From the NCBI GenBank assembly GCA_964574635.1, contig CAZNOG010000001.1, forward strand, positions 124,001-188,000: a stretch of 64,000 nucleotides of DNA, read 5' to 3'. The stretch is from CAZNOG01 sp964574635 (GTDB lineage Bacteria; Bacteroidota; Bacteroidia; Flavobacteriales_D; Cryomorphaceae). Positions within the stretch are counted from its first letter, which is position 1, and each line of letters opens with the position of its first letter. The notes below the pieces were generated by a model that was not told the DNA's origin, did no database searches, and saw nothing but the letters and a program-made list of their open reading frames with translations. Positions 8,882 through 17,744 of the stretch are shown piece by piece. A program made the translations under genes and the position numbers.

Positions 8882-10840
8882 ATGTCGAATAATCCCGTCA
8901 GACCACTGCTCGAAAGCATCCGTTTTCCCGAAGATCTTCGGAAGAACATCTCGGAAAATCAACTGAGCCAAATTTCGGATGAACTCCGCGATTTCATTAT
9001 CGACGTGGTTTCCACCAAAGGAGGGCACTTCGGCGCGAGCCTGGGAGTGGTGGAGCTCACCGTCGCACTGCACTACGTGTTCAACACGCCGTACGATCAG
9101 TTGGTGTGGGACGTGGGGCACCAAGCGTACGGTCACAAGATACTCACCGGCAGAAGGGAGGTCTTTCACACCAACCGGATTTACGGGGGGATCAGCGGAT
9201 TTCCGAAGAGATCGGAAAGCGAATACGATACTTTCGGGGTGGGGCACAGCTCCACTTCCATTTCGGCGGCGCTGGGCATGGCCGTGGCGAGCCGTATACT
9301 CAAAGAAGAAGACAGGCACCACATCGCCGTGATCGGCGACGGCGCCATGACCGCGGGATTGGCTTTCGAAGGCCTCAACCACGGCGGGGTGGAAAACACC
9401 AATCTGCTGGTCGTCCTCAACGACAACTGCATGTCCATCGACCCCAACGTGGGGGCGCTGAAAGAATACCTCACCGACATCACCACTTCGCATACCTACA
9501 ACAAGGTGAAAGACGAAGTGTGGAACCTGCTCGGCAAAATTTCGAAGTTCGGGCCGAACGCCCAGACGATCGTCCAAAAAGTGGAGAACGTCATCAAGTC
9601 CAATTTGCTCAAACAGAGTAATTTATTCGAGTCGTTGAACTTCCGCTACTTCGGACCGGTCGACGGGCACGACGTGAATCACTTGGTGCAGGTATTCCGG
9701 GATTTGAAGGACATACCGGGACCCAAGATCCTCCACTGCGTTACCGTGAAAGGCAAAGGGTACCAACCCGCCGAGGACGGATCGGCCACGGAGTGGCACG
9801 CACCGGGATTGTTCAACAAAGATACCGGCGAGATCATCAAGGTGGTTCCCAAGAGCCCCCAACCGCCTAAATACCAAGACGTATTCGGGCACTCCATCGT
9901 GGAGCTGGCCGAGAAAAACGAGAAAATCGTGGGTGTAACGCCCGCCATGCCCACGGGCTGCTCCTTGAAAATCATGATGGAGGCCATGCCCGACCGGTCT
10001 TTCGACGTGGGCATCGCCGAGCAGCACGCGGTGACCTTTTCCGCGGGAATGGCCGCCGGAGGATTGCTTCCCTTTTGCAACATCTACTCGAGCTTCATGC
10101 AGCGCGCGTACGACCAAGTGATCCACGACGTGGCACTGCAGAACCTCAACGTGGTATTCTGCCTCGACAGGGGCGGTTTTGCCGGAGCGGACGGCCCGAC
10201 GCACCACGGTGCATTCGATTTGGCCTATTTCCGGTGCATCCCCAATATGGTGGTGGCTTCGCCGATGAACGAGAGCGAATTGCGGAATTTGATGTACACG
10301 GCGCAACTGCCCGACCAAGGTCCGTTTTCCATACGCTACCCCCGCGGTCGCGGTGTATTGACCGAATGGAAAACTCCTTTCAAAGCCATCAAAGTGGGCA
10401 CCGGACGGAAACTCCGCAATGGGGAAGACGTCGCCTTGGTGACCATAGGCCCTCCCGGCAATTTCGCCATGGAAGCCGCCGAGGAACTGGAATCACGGGG
10501 AATTTCGGCCGGGGTGTACGACATGCGGTTCGTAAAGCCCATCGACGAGATGTTGCTCCACGAGATCTTCGGCAAATTCAGCCGTGTGATTACGGTGGAA
10601 GACGGCAGCATTATGGGAGGAATGGGATCTGCCGTGCTGGAATTCATGGGCGACCACGGGTACAAAGCCCAGGTGACGAGATTGGGTATTCCCGACCGTT
10701 TCGTGGAGCACGGAACCCAAGAAGAGCTGTACGCCGAATGCGGTTTTGACGCGGAAGGAATCGTGCGCACCGCCGTGGACATGGTCGGTGAGGCCGGCAG
10801 TTTGCGGAAGGGGACGTCGACTTCCTACGCCGCAGGCTGA
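8882..10840 (+). CDS. dxs: 1-Deoxy-D-xylulose-5-phosphate synthase
   Basis: Thiamine-diphosphate enzyme that condenses pyruvate and glyceraldehyde 3-phosphate, the first step of the MEP isoprenoid pathway; cytoplasmic. The 652-residue length fits. The N-terminal domain shows KGGHFGASLGVVELTVALHY with the family His, VWDVGHQAYGHKILTGR, and the ThDP motif GDGAMTAGLAFEGLNHGG ending in LNDN. The central domain has VGIAEQHAVTFSAGMAAGG with the family Glu, and a C-terminal transketolase domain follows. The ATG at 8882 is chosen because an earlier TTG at 8813 lies upstream of the likely promoter box. It is monocistronic, between the efflux terminator and the convergent accC. Confidence 0.95.
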   Translation: MSNNPVRPLLESIRFPEDLRKNISENQLSQISDELRDFIIDVVSTKGGHFGASLGVVELTVALHYVFNTPYDQLVWDVGHQAYGHKILTGRREVFHTNRIYGGISGFPKRSESEYDTFGVGHSSTSISAALGMAVASRILKEEDRHHIAVIGDGAMTAGLAFEGLNHGGVENTNLLVVLNDNCMSIDPNVGALKEYLTDITTSHTYNKVKDEVWNLLGKISKFGPNAQTIVQKVENVIKSNLLKQSNLFESLNFRYFGPVDGHDVNHLVQVFRDLKDIPGPKILHCVTVKGKGYQPAEDGSATEWHAPGLFNKDTGEIIKVVPKSPQPPKYQDVFGHSIVELAEKNEKIVGVTPAMPTGCSLKIMMEAMPDRSFDVGIAEQHAVTFSAGMAAGGLLPFCNIYSSFMQRAYDQVIHDVALQNLNVVFCLDRGGFAGADGPTHHGAFDLAYFRCIPNMVVASPMNESELRNLMYTAQLPDQGPFSIRYPRGRGVLTEWKTPFKAIKVGTGRKLRNGEDVALVTIGPPGNFAMEAAEELESRGISAGVYDMRFVKPIDEMLLHEIFGKFSRVITVEDGSIMGGMGSAVLEFMGDHGYKAQVTRLGIPDRFVEHGTQEELYAECGFDAEGIVRTAVDMVGEAGSLRKGTSTSYAAG

Positions 10841-10862
10841 AGCGGATCTCGCGCGTAGACGA

Positions 10863-10880
10863 CCTACCCACAAAAACCTA
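10863..10880 (-). repeat. Dispersed GTTTTTGTGGGT motif, copy A
   Basis: On the minus strand it reads TAGGTTTTTGTGGGTAGG. It lies between the convergent dxs and accC genes. It is the most diverged of six copies of the core GGTTTTTGTGGGTGTG found between genes in this window. Confidence 0.6.
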
Positions 10881-10949
10881 AAAACGCCCTGCACGCCTAC
10901 GCGTACGCGTCTTGGTTGCGGTAAAACACTTCGCTTAAAGCGGCCTTGA

Positions 10950-12290
10950 TCAGGGCTTCAATTGGAAGGTTTCGAGGAACTTGGTGGTGAACTTTCCCTT
11001 TTTGAAATTCTCGTCTTCGAAGAGTTGGAGGTGGAAAGGGATGGTTGTTTTGACGCCGTCGATGATGTATTCGCTCAGTGCGCGGTACATTTTTTTGATG
11101 GCTTCTTCCCGCGTTTGGGCCACGACGATGAGTTTTGAGATCATGGAATCGTAGTTGGGCGGGATGGTGTAATCGGCGTATACGTGTGTATCGATGCGCA
11201 CTCCGTGCCCGCCGGGCGCGTGGTATACGGTGATTTTTCCCGGGCTGGGTCTGAATCCGTTGAAGGGGTCTTCGGCGTTGATTCGGCACTGGATGGCGTG
11301 CATGGTCGGGAAGTAATCCTGCCCGCTGATGGGCACTCCGGCGGCGATCTTGATTTGCTCTTTGATGAGGTCGAAATTGATGACCTCTTCGGTGATGGTG
11401 TGCTCGACCTGGATGCGGGTGTTCATTTCCATGAAGTAGAAATCCCGGTTTTTGTCCACCAGGAATTCGACGGTTCCCACCCCTTCGTAATTTACGGCTG
11501 CGGCGGCTTTTATGGCGGCCTCGCCCATTTTTTTGCGCAGCGCTTTGGTCATGAACGGCGAGGGGGTTTCCTCGACGAGTTTTTGGTGTCGGCGCTGTAT
11601 GCTGCAATCGCGCTCGCTCATGTGGCAGAAGGTGCCGTACTGGTCGCCCGCGATTTGGATTTCGATGTGGCGCGGTTCTTCCACGAATTTTTCCATGTAC
11701 ACGCCGTCGTTTCCGAAGGCGGCTTTGGCTTCGCGCTTGATGGAGTCGAGAGCTTCGGCCACTTCGGCTTCCGAATTGACCACGCGCATGCCCTTTCCGC
11801 CACCGCCCGCCGTGGCTTTCATCATGACCGGAAATCCGATTTCCTTGGCCACCTTCACGGCGTGTTTGGCGTCTTCCAACAGGCCTTCGGAACCGGGCAC
11901 GCAAGGCACTCCCGCTTTGATCATGGTGGCTTTGGCGGTGGACTTATCGCCCATGGCCTCGATTTGCTCGGGGAGGGCGCCGATGAATTTCAATCCGTTT
12001 TCGGCGCAGATTCTGGAGAATTTCGAGTTTTCGGAAAGGAATCCGTACCCCGGGTGGATGGCGTCGGCGTTGGTGATTTCCGCCGCGGCGATGATATTGG
12101 GAATGTTGAGGTATGAATCGGTGCTCGAGGGCGGGCCGATGCACACGGCCTCATCGGCAAATCGTACGGGAAGGCTATCGGCGTCGGCGGTGCTGTACAC
12201 GGCCACGGTTTTGATGCCCATTTCCTTGCAGGTGCGGATCACCCGCAGGGCGATCTCACCTCGGTTTGCAATCAGAATTTTTTTGAACAT
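10950..12290 (-). CDS. accC: Acetyl-CoA carboxylase, biotin carboxylase subunit
   Basis: Cytoplasmic ATP-grasp enzyme that carboxylates the biotin on AccB, the first half of malonyl-CoA synthesis. The 446-residue length is standard. It starts MFKKILIANRGEIALRVIR (biotin carboxylase N domain). The ATP-binding Gly loop is KATAGGGGKGMR, the catalytic region FMEMNTRIQVEHTITEEV, and a C-terminal domain follows. The reading is full length with no breaks. It lies 34 bases downstream of accB on the same strand and forms the end of the yceD-rpmF-fabH-accB-accC group; the promoter-like box before accB could serve both subunits. Confidence 0.96.
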   Translation of the reverse strand: MFKKILIANRGEIALRVIRTCKEMGIKTVAVYSTADADSLPVRFADEAVCIGPPSSTDSYLNIPNIIAAAEITNADAIHPGYGFLSENSKFSRICAENGLKFIGALPEQIEAMGDKSTAKATMIKAGVPCVPGSEGLLEDAKHAVKVAKEIGFPVMMKATAGGGGKGMRVVNSEAEVAEALDSIKREAKAAFGNDGVYMEKFVEEPRHIEIQIAGDQYGTFCHMSERDCSIQRRHQKLVEETPSPFMTKALRKKMGEAAIKAAAAVNYEGVGTVEFLVDKNRDFYFMEMNTRIQVEHTITEEVINFDLIKEQIKIAAGVPISGQDYFPTMHAIQCRINAEDPFNGFRPSPGKITVYHAPGGHGVRIDTHVYADYTIPPNYDSMISKLIVVAQTREEAIKKMYRALSEYIIDGVKTTIPFHLQLFEDENFKKGKFTTKFLETFQLKP

Positions 12291-12324
12291 GGGTTACGTC
12301 CTTGGAGGTTCAATTCCGGGGTGC

Positions 12325-12882
12325 TCAGGAAGGATCGACCAAAAACAGGGGTTGGTCGTATTCCACCGGAGAGGCGTCGTCTACCAATACTTTGACGATT
12401 CGTCCTTTCACTTCCGATTCGATCTCGTTGAAGAGTTTCATGGCTTCGATGATACACAGCACGGAGCCTTTTTTGATTTCGTCCCCCACGGAGATGAAGG
12501 GGTCTTTGTCGGGTCCCGGTGCGCGGTAGAACGTACCGATCATGGGTGATTTGATGGTGATGTATTTGGAGGTGTCTTCTCCTTTCTCGCCTTCGGCCGG
12601 GTTGTCTTTGGCCGGTGCGGGCGTTTGCTGGGGCTGGGGCGCCGGTTGCTGCGGCATTTGTTGCATCATTTGCTGCGGCATGATTTGGGGCACTCCGGCC
12701 GGCATGGGCATCTGGCCGTAGAACTCCATGGGGTTGGGCTCGTTTGAGCTTCCCCGGCCTTTTTTCTTGGCGGTGGGATCGGATTTGATGGTGATCTTGA
12801 AATTATCCTTCTCGATCTCTACCTCCGTTACCCCCGAACGGGCCACGAATTTGATCAGGTCTTGTATCTCTGAGATTTTCAT
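12325..12882 (-). CDS. accB: Acetyl-CoA carboxylase, biotin carboxyl carrier protein
   Basis: Carrier subunit that shuttles carboxyl-biotin between AccC and the carboxyltransferase, 185 residues. The N-terminal helical part (KISEIQDLIKFVARSGVTEV) is followed by a Pro/Gln/Met-rich linker (about residues 52-90). A C-terminal biotinyl domain has the biotin site EAMK with Lys149. The linker is typical of bacterial BCCP. A near-consensus -7 box lies 35 bases upstream, and accC follows directly. Confidence 0.95.
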   Translation of the reverse strand: MKISEIQDLIKFVARSGVTEVEIEKDNFKITIKSDPTAKKKGRGSSNEPNPMEFYGQMPMPAGVPQIMPQQMMQQMPQQPAPQPQQTPAPAKDNPAEGEKGEDTSKYITIKSPMIGTFYRAPGPDKDPFISVGDEIKKGSVLCIIEAMKLFNEIESEVKGRIVKVLVDDASPVEYDQPLFLVDPS

Positions 12883-12916
12883 GGGGTTATGTGCTGGGTT
12901 GAGGGGTTGTAGCCTC

Positions 12917-12924
12917 TAAAGATA
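12917..12924 (-). promoter_or_regulatory. Putative -7 box for accB-accC
   Basis: On the minus strand it reads TATCTTTA, one base off TAnnTTTG. It lies in the 83-base gap between fabH and accB, so the carboxylase subunits may have their own promoter in addition to any readthrough. Confidence 0.45.
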
Positions 12925-12965
12925 GTCAATTCATATCCTATGGAAACAACGCCCCCGGCCTTTGG

Positions 12966-13973
12966 TTAATTTTTTTGGATTGGATCGCAGGCCCATTTCA
13001 TATAGATGGAGCCCCAGGTAAAGCCGCCGCCGAAGGCCGCGAGAATCAGGTTGTCGCCTTTCTTCAATTGGTTTTCCCATTCCCACAGGCACAGTGGGAT
13101 GGTGCCGTTGGTGGTGTTGCCGTATTTTTGGATGTTGACCATCACCTTTTTGTCGTCGAGCTTCATGCGTCTCGCCGTGGCGTCGATGATGCGGAGGTTG
13201 GCTTGGTGGGGCACCAACCAGTCGACGTCGTCGCCGGTGAGGCCGTTGCGTTCCATGATTTCGGCCGAAACGTCGGCCATTTTGCTCACGGCGAATTTGA
13301 AGACCGTTTGTCCTTCCTGGTGGATGAAGTGCTCTTCGTTTTCTACCGTTTGGATGGAAGCCGGATAGGCCGATCCTCCCGCTTTTTGGTGGAGGAATTG
13401 GCATCCCATGCCGTCGGAGTGCATGATGGCGTCACGCACCCCGAGCCCCTCGGTGTTGGGCTCGAGCAATACCGCCGCCGATCCGTCGCCGAAGAGGATG
13501 CAATTCGACCGGTCCTTGTAGTTAACGATGGAGCTCATTTTGTCGGCTCCCACCACCACGATTTTTTTGTACTTGCCGGTTTCGATGAATTGGGAAGCGG
13601 TGTTCAGGGCGTAGAGAAAACCGCTGCACGCCGCCATGATGTCGTACGACCACGCGTTTTTGATGCCGACTTTGTCGGAAATGATGTTGGCCGTGGCCGG
13701 GAAAAGGTGGTCGGGGGTGGCGGTGGCGCAAATGAGCATTTCCACCTCTTCGGGTTTGGTGCCGCTTTTCGCCAGGAGGCCTTTTACGGCTTCCGCACCC
13801 AGATCGCTCGCTCCTTTGCCTTCGCCTTTGAGGATTCTCCGCTCGCGGATGCCGGTTCTGGTTCGGATCCACTCGTCGGAGGTGTCGACCATTTTTTCGA
13901 GGTCGGCGTTGGTGAGACGGTCTTCAGGCACGTAGCCGTGAACGGCCGTAATGGCTGCTGAAATTTCGCTCAT
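12966..13973 (-). CDS. fabH: 3-Oxoacyl-[acyl-carrier-protein] synthase III
   Basis: Cytoplasmic condensing enzyme that starts fatty-acid synthesis from an acyl-CoA and malonyl-ACP, 335 residues. The thiolase-fold active site shows Cys116 in MAACSGFLYAL, His in VPHQANLRII and Asn in YGNTTNGTIPL, the Cys-His-Asn triad. TSDEWIRTRTGIRERR near residue 31 is typical of KAS III. It lies 150 bases downstream of rpmF and upstream of accB on the same strand; this order is common in Bacteroidota. A weak TATATTAG box on the minus strand about 45 bases before the ATG may be a promoter. Confidence 0.95.
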   Translation of the reverse strand: MSEISAAITAVHGYVPEDRLTNADLEKMVDTSDEWIRTRTGIRERRILKGEGKGASDLGAEAVKGLLAKSGTKPEEVEMLICATATPDHLFPATANIISDKVGIKNAWSYDIMAACSGFLYALNTASQFIETGKYKKIVVVGADKMSSIVNYKDRSNCILFGDGSAAVLLEPNTEGLGVRDAIMHSDGMGCQFLHQKAGGSAYPASIQTVENEEHFIHQEGQTVFKFAVSKMADVSAEIMERNGLTGDDVDWLVPHQANLRIIDATARRMKLDDKKVMVNIQKYGNTTNGTIPLCLWEWENQLKKGDNLILAAFGGGFTWGSIYMKWACDPIQKN

Positions 13974-14123
13974 TTACGGAAGTTTTGTTTGATGGGGATG
14001 GGGCTTTCGGCGGCTAATATATGAAAAGCGAAAATCGGATACGGGAAGCCCGATTCCGATCTTGGTTTTTCCGCGGAACAGGAAAGCATGCGAGTTCCGC
14101 CCGCCCGATCGAGTCGAGACGAC

Positions 14124-14312
14124 TCAATCCTCTTGTTCGTCTATGATGACTTGGCCTTTGTAATACAGTTTTCCTTCGTACCAGTGGGCGCGGTGGAAAA
14201 CGTGAGCCTCACCGGTCGTTTTGTCGACGGCCAGTTGGGGTGCTGAGGTTTTGTAGTGCGTGCGTCGTTTGTCCCGACGCGTTTTGGATTGTTTGCGTTT
14301 TGGATGTGCCAT
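14124..14312 (-). CDS. rpmF: 50S ribosomal protein L32
   Basis: Small basic protein of the large ribosomal subunit, 62 residues, starting MAHPKRKQSKTRRDKRRTHY, which is the L32 signature. The zinc-ribbon cysteines of some L32 proteins are absent here. It lies 19 bases downstream of the YceD-family gene on the same strand, a pairing conserved widely in bacteria, and is probably expressed from the promoter at 14862-14892. A short GAGTCG/CGACTC hairpin without a T-run sits at the stop codon. Confidence 0.95.
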   Translation of the reverse strand: MAHPKRKQSKTRRDKRRTHYKTSAPQLAVDKTTGEAHVFHRAHWYEGKLYYKGQVIIDEQED

Positions 14313-14331
14313 GGCTCCCGTATTTGTTGGG

Positions 14332-14835
14332 TCAGTTTCTTAAATTTTTCAGGGCATCCCACCGTGGGTCGCCCGGTTCTTCCAAATCTTCTTTCTCGAG
14401 TTCGGACAATCGCTTCAAAGCTTCTTGATCGCATAATTCGGGACTCGCGTGTACGCGCTTGGCCGGCATCGCGATCACGATCATTTCGTAGATGATTTGC
14501 GAAACGTCTATTTCGTAATCGCTGTGGTGCAACACGATGATTCCCTCATCGTCGGCCGTGGGGTTATCCCCGAATTTTACCACGATCCGTTCCGCCGTCA
14601 CCAACTCCACGTCCAAAGGACTCCCGCACCGGTCGCATTGGGTGTGGGATACTCCGGTGGCGGTGAAGTTCAAGACCAACATGTTGCTCGACTTTTCGAG
14701 CTCCAAGTGTACCTTGAATTCCGGCGCTTCCAACAGATCGCTTTCGTAAGCTTCAAAGAACGATGTTCCGATCTCGAAATCGTATGTGTGTCCCCCCGTT
14801 TTCAGTCCGGTAAAGGGAATTACAAACTCCTTCAT
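14332..14835 (-). CDS. YceD/DUF177 family protein
   Basis: Member of the YceD (DUF177) family, genetically linked to L32 and implicated in 23S rRNA processing in other bacteria; cytoplasmic. It has 167 residues. A CxxC pair (QCDRCGSPLDVELV) sits mid-protein, as in the family, and the C-terminal part is acidic (ELEKEDLEEPGDPRWDALKN). The ATG at 14833-14835 (MKEFVIPF) is preferred over a TTG two codons earlier; a GGGAGG stretch nearby is probably unimportant, since Bacteroidota rarely use Shine-Dalgarno pairing. It is the first gene of the run to rpmF. Confidence 0.85.
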   Translation of the reverse strand: MKEFVIPFTGLKTGGHTYDFEIGTSFFEAYESDLLEAPEFKVHLELEKSSNMLVLNFTATGVSHTQCDRCGSPLDVELVTAERIVVKFGDNPTADDEGIIVLHHSDYEIDVSQIIYEMIVIAMPAKRVHASPELCDQEALKRLSELEKEDLEEPGDPRWDALKNLRN

Positions 14836-14861
14836 GATCAACCTCCCTACATTTGGGTCGG

Positions 14862-14892
14862 CAAAGATAATGCAAGTTTCTCAGTTGTGAAA
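14862..14892 (-). promoter_or_regulatory. Promoter of the yceD-rpmF group
   Basis: On the minus strand TTTC, then 19 bases, then TATCTTTG (exact TAnnTTTG at 14862-14869). The spacing is that of Bacteroidetes promoters. It would give a leader of roughly 20 bases before the ATG at 14835. Confidence 0.65.
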
Positions 14893-14944
14893 GTCGAATT
14901 GCGCTTCTGACTTCGCCTTCACCCACGCATCCAAGTCCCGCACC

Positions 14945-16003
14945 TCACTCGTCCCTGCTCGTTTGCGCACGGGTTTCCATCACGTTGGAACGCAGCAACT
15001 TGTTCTCCTTTCTCCTCGTGTAAATGTCGCAGGCCATGTAAATGGCTTGGCGGAAACTTTGCTCGTTGGCCTTGCCTTTACCCGCGATGTCGTACGCCGT
15101 GCCGTGCGCAGGGGAGGTCCGCACGATGGGCAAACGCGCCGTGAAGTTCACTCCGTAATCGCCGGCCAGTGCCTTGAATGGAATCAACCCTTGGTCGTGG
15201 TACATGGCGAGCACGGCGTCGAATTCGGTCATGGTGCCCCCGGCGAAGAACCCGTCGGCGGGGAAGGGCCCTACGGCCAAGATTCCACGGTCGCGCGCCT
15301 CGTTGATCGCCGGAATGACGTGGTCTTTCTCCTCCGAACCCAACAGGCCGTCGTCCCCCGCATGGGGGTTCAGGCCCAGCACGGCGATCCGAGGTTTTTC
15401 GATGGAAAAGTCCAGACGGAGGCTCTTGTCCACCGCGATGATTTTCTCCCGCACCGATTCGATGGTGATCTTCGAGGAAACGTCTTTTAAAGGAACGTGC
15501 CCGGTCACCACGCCTACGCGCAGGTTGTCGCTGCACATGAACATCAGCGCGTCGTCCACGTTGCTGTAATTCGCCAAATACTCGGTGTGCCCCGCAAAAT
15601 GGAAGTCGTCGCCCTGAATGTTCTTCTTGTTGATGGGCGAAGTCACCAGCACGTCGATTTTCGTACCGGCCAAGTCGCTGACCGCGCGTTCCAGGGAACG
15701 GAAAGCCAGGGCTCCGGCCTCCGGGGTGATGCGCCCCGGTTCGGGTTGCACCTCGCCATTGGTGATGGAGATCAAGTTGGCTTTCCTGGCAACCGCTTCG
15801 TCGGCATTTTGAATTCCGAACATCTGGGGGATGTCCATGTCGAGCGTTTTGCGGTAGTGGTTGAACACGCGCCCCGAGCCGTAGATCACCAATACGATGT
15901 CTTGCAGCATCCTGCTGTCGGCGATGGTCTTCAGGATGATTTCCGGACCGATGCCGTTCATGTCACCCAAGGTGACCCCTACTTTGATCTTCTCGTCGCT
16001 CAT
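14945..16003 (-). CDS. pdxA: 4-Hydroxythreonine-4-phosphate dehydrogenase
   Basis: NAD-dependent enzyme of the DXP-dependent pyridoxal-5'-phosphate pathway, cytoplasmic, 352 residues. It starts KVGVTLGDMNGIGPEIILK, the PdxA signature. FAGHTEYLA and LNPHAGDDGLLGSEE supply metal and substrate residues, as does AMYHDQGLIPFKAL. The DXP made by dxs in this window feeds the same pathway. It overlaps the upstream aminopeptidase gene by four bases (ATGA), so the two are co-transcribed. About ten C-terminal residues extend beyond the usual end. Confidence 0.94.
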   Translation of the reverse strand: MSDEKIKVGVTLGDMNGIGPEIILKTIADSRMLQDIVLVIYGSGRVFNHYRKTLDMDIPQMFGIQNADEAVARKANLISITNGEVQPEPGRITPEAGALAFRSLERAVSDLAGTKIDVLVTSPINKKNIQGDDFHFAGHTEYLANYSNVDDALMFMCSDNLRVGVVTGHVPLKDVSSKITIESVREKIIAVDKSLRLDFSIEKPRIAVLGLNPHAGDDGLLGSEEKDHVIPAINEARDRGILAVGPFPADGFFAGGTMTEFDAVLAMYHDQGLIPFKALAGDYGVNFTARLPIVRTSPAHGTAYDIAGKGKANEQSFRQAIYMACDIYTRRKENKLLRSNVMETRAQTSRDE

Positions 16004-17415
16004 TGGGCGCTGCTCTTCATGAATTCATACATCAATTTGGTGCCGAAGCCGGTGGCGCCTTTCGGCAGGTGTTTCATGGCCGAGGGCAGGAACGATGGCC
16101 CGGCGATGTCGATGTGGATCCACGGGTAATCCGTGAAGTGTTGCAGGAATTTTCCCGCCACGATGGCTCCCGCCAGGGGTGATTTTCCGAGGTTGCGCAA
16201 ATCGGCGACATCGCTGCGCAGTTCGTCGCCGTACACGTCCCACAGGGGCATGTTCACCACGCGTTCGCCCGTGTGTTCCCCGGCTTCCTCCAGGCGCCGC
16301 ACCGCACTTTCATCGGCCGTGGCCATGGCTGCAGCCGCGTGGTAACCCAGGGCTCGCATGGCCGCCCCGGTGAGGGTCGCCAAGTCGATCACCACTTCCG
16401 GGTCGTATTTTTTCGCGTAGGTCAAGGCGTCGGCCAGCACCAGTCGGCCCTCGGCGTCGGTGTTCATCACCTCCACGGTGGTGCCGTCGTACATGGTGAT
16501 GACGTCGCCGGGCGCGTACGCGTCGGGCCCGATGGCGTTGTTGGTCGCCGGAATCAGCGCCACCACGTGAACCGGCAATTCGTTCAGGGCCGCGGCGTGC
16601 ACGGCGCCGGCCACGGCGGCGGCACCCGCCATGTCGCTCTTCATGATATCCATCGAGTCGGGCGTAGGCTTGAGACTCAACCCGCCGGTGTCGTACACGA
16701 TGCCTTTGCCCACCAGCACGATCGGTTTTTTGTTCACCGGCTTTTTGGGTCGGTATTCGGCGATGATAAAGGCCGGATCACCCGTGCTGCCTTGGTTTAC
16801 CGACAGCAACCCGCCCATTTTCAGGCTCTTGATTTTGGCTTTTCCGAAAACTTCCACCTTGTATTTCCCCTTCTTTCCGGCTTCCGTCACGCGCTTGGCG
16901 AGTTCGGCCGCGGTGAGGATGTTGGCCGGCTCGTTCACCAAATCCCTGGCGTACACGATGGCCTCGAACAATCCCGAGAGTTCGTCGATGCCTTTTTTGT
17001 CAACCGACGCGGGCAGCGCGATCGATTTCAAGACGAAGTCGTCTTTGTCGGATTTGTGCACGTCGAAGCGGTAATTGGCGGAGAACAGCCCCTCCGCAAA
17101 TGCGAGGGCGTCTTCCGAACTGTCGGCGTGAATCCACACCGTGTCGAGCGCGTACTTTTTCAATTCGCCGTAGGCCTCGCCCCCTTTGGCGCGGTAATGG
17201 TCAGAGCGGCTTTGCCCCTCCTTGGCTCCAGGAATAGGAAAGAGGTCCAAGGATTTTTCGGAAAAACGGCGAATGGAGCCGTTGGTTTGGCCCTTGAAAA
17301 CAGGCTTCAGGGACTTGGAAATTTCTTTGGACAGATCGGCCGGGATGGAATCGCCGAGCAGGCATACCGCGCCTTTGGCTCCGAGTTTTTTATACGACTT
17401 GAGTGTAGGAATCAT
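16000..17415 (-). CDS. Leucyl aminopeptidase family protein (peptidase M17)
   Basis: Two-metal cytosolic aminopeptidase that removes N-terminal residues from peptides, 471 residues. The C-terminal catalytic domain holds the M17 signature NTDAEGRLVLADAL, with metal ligands in KSDMAGAAAVAGA and GKGIVYDTGGLSLKP. The N-terminal domain is divergent, as usual. The ATG at 17413-17415 (MIPTLKSYKKLGAKG) is chosen: a -7 box at 17442-17449 lies between it and an upstream in-frame TTG, so the longer version is unlikely. It is the first gene of the pair with pdxA. Confidence 0.93.
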   Translation of the reverse strand: MIPTLKSYKKLGAKGAVCLLGDSIPADLSKEISKSLKPVFKGQTNGSIRRFSEKSLDLFPIPGAKEGQSRSDHYRAKGGEAYGELKKYALDTVWIHADSSEDALAFAEGLFSANYRFDVHKSDKDDFVLKSIALPASVDKKGIDELSGLFEAIVYARDLVNEPANILTAAELAKRVTEAGKKGKYKVEVFGKAKIKSLKMGGLLSVNQGSTGDPAFIIAEYRPKKPVNKKPIVLVGKGIVYDTGGLSLKPTPDSMDIMKSDMAGAAAVAGAVHAAALNELPVHVVALIPATNNAIGPDAYAPGDVITMYDGTTVEVMNTDAEGRLVLADALTYAKKYDPEVVIDLATLTGAAMRALGYHAAAAMATADESAVRRLEEAGEHTGERVVNMPLWDVYGDELRSDVADLRNLGKSPLAGAIVAGKFLQHFTDYPWIHIDIAGPSFLPSAMKHLPKGATGFGTKLMYEFMKSSAQ

Positions 17416-17441
17416 GAAAAGGGGGTTTTTCGGTAAACGCA

Positions 17442-17449
17442 CAAAATTA
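17442..17449 (-). promoter_or_regulatory. -7 box for the aminopeptidase-pdxA pair
   Basis: On the minus strand TAATTTTG, an exact TAnnTTTG, 26 bases before the ATG at 17415. Confidence 0.55.
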
Positions 17450-17526
17450 CGGTTTTTCGGTGTGCTCATATCTCGTAGCGTTGCGCTTTGCATGGCGGGC
17501 ATTCCGGGGTACGGGCAGGGGTTTTG

Positions 17527-17543
17527 GGTTTTTGTGGGTGTGG
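17527..17543 (+). repeat. Dispersed GTTTTTGTGGGTGTG motif, copy B
   Basis: GGTTTTTGTGGGTGTGG. Its upstream flank (TACGGGCAGGGGTTTTG) closely matches that of copy E at 40.2 kb with three mismatches, so the shared unit is about 34 bases. Confidence 0.8.
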
Positions 17544-17637
17544 CTCGAATCGGCGTTCGGATCTTTTTTTCCGCCTACCTTATCTCGAGAGTTGTCCGAA
17601 GGGGCGGTTCGGGCACCTCCTCGGCGACGTGGCACCC

Positions 17638-17744
17638 GCGTGAGGGATGGCAACGGCATCCCGTGCAGGGGGTGGTCGGGTTTCGCCCGGTGGCACGGCG
17701 ACCTTGGAAGCCCGTGCCGGCGGTTGCGAAACCCAACCACCGCC
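17638..17744 (+). repeat. Structured repeat: CGGCATCC box plus nested stem-loops
   Basis: A box GCGTGAGGG...CGGCATCC (17638-17661) is followed by a 19-base outer inverted repeat (17668-17686 with 17726-17744, two mismatches). Inside it is a perfect seven-pair stem (GGCACGG at 17692-17698, CCGTGCC at 17712-17718) whose loop reads CGACCTTGGAAGC. The same box and loop recur, inverted, at 60.6 kb. It could be a REP-like element or a transcribed structured RNA. Confidence 0.65.
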
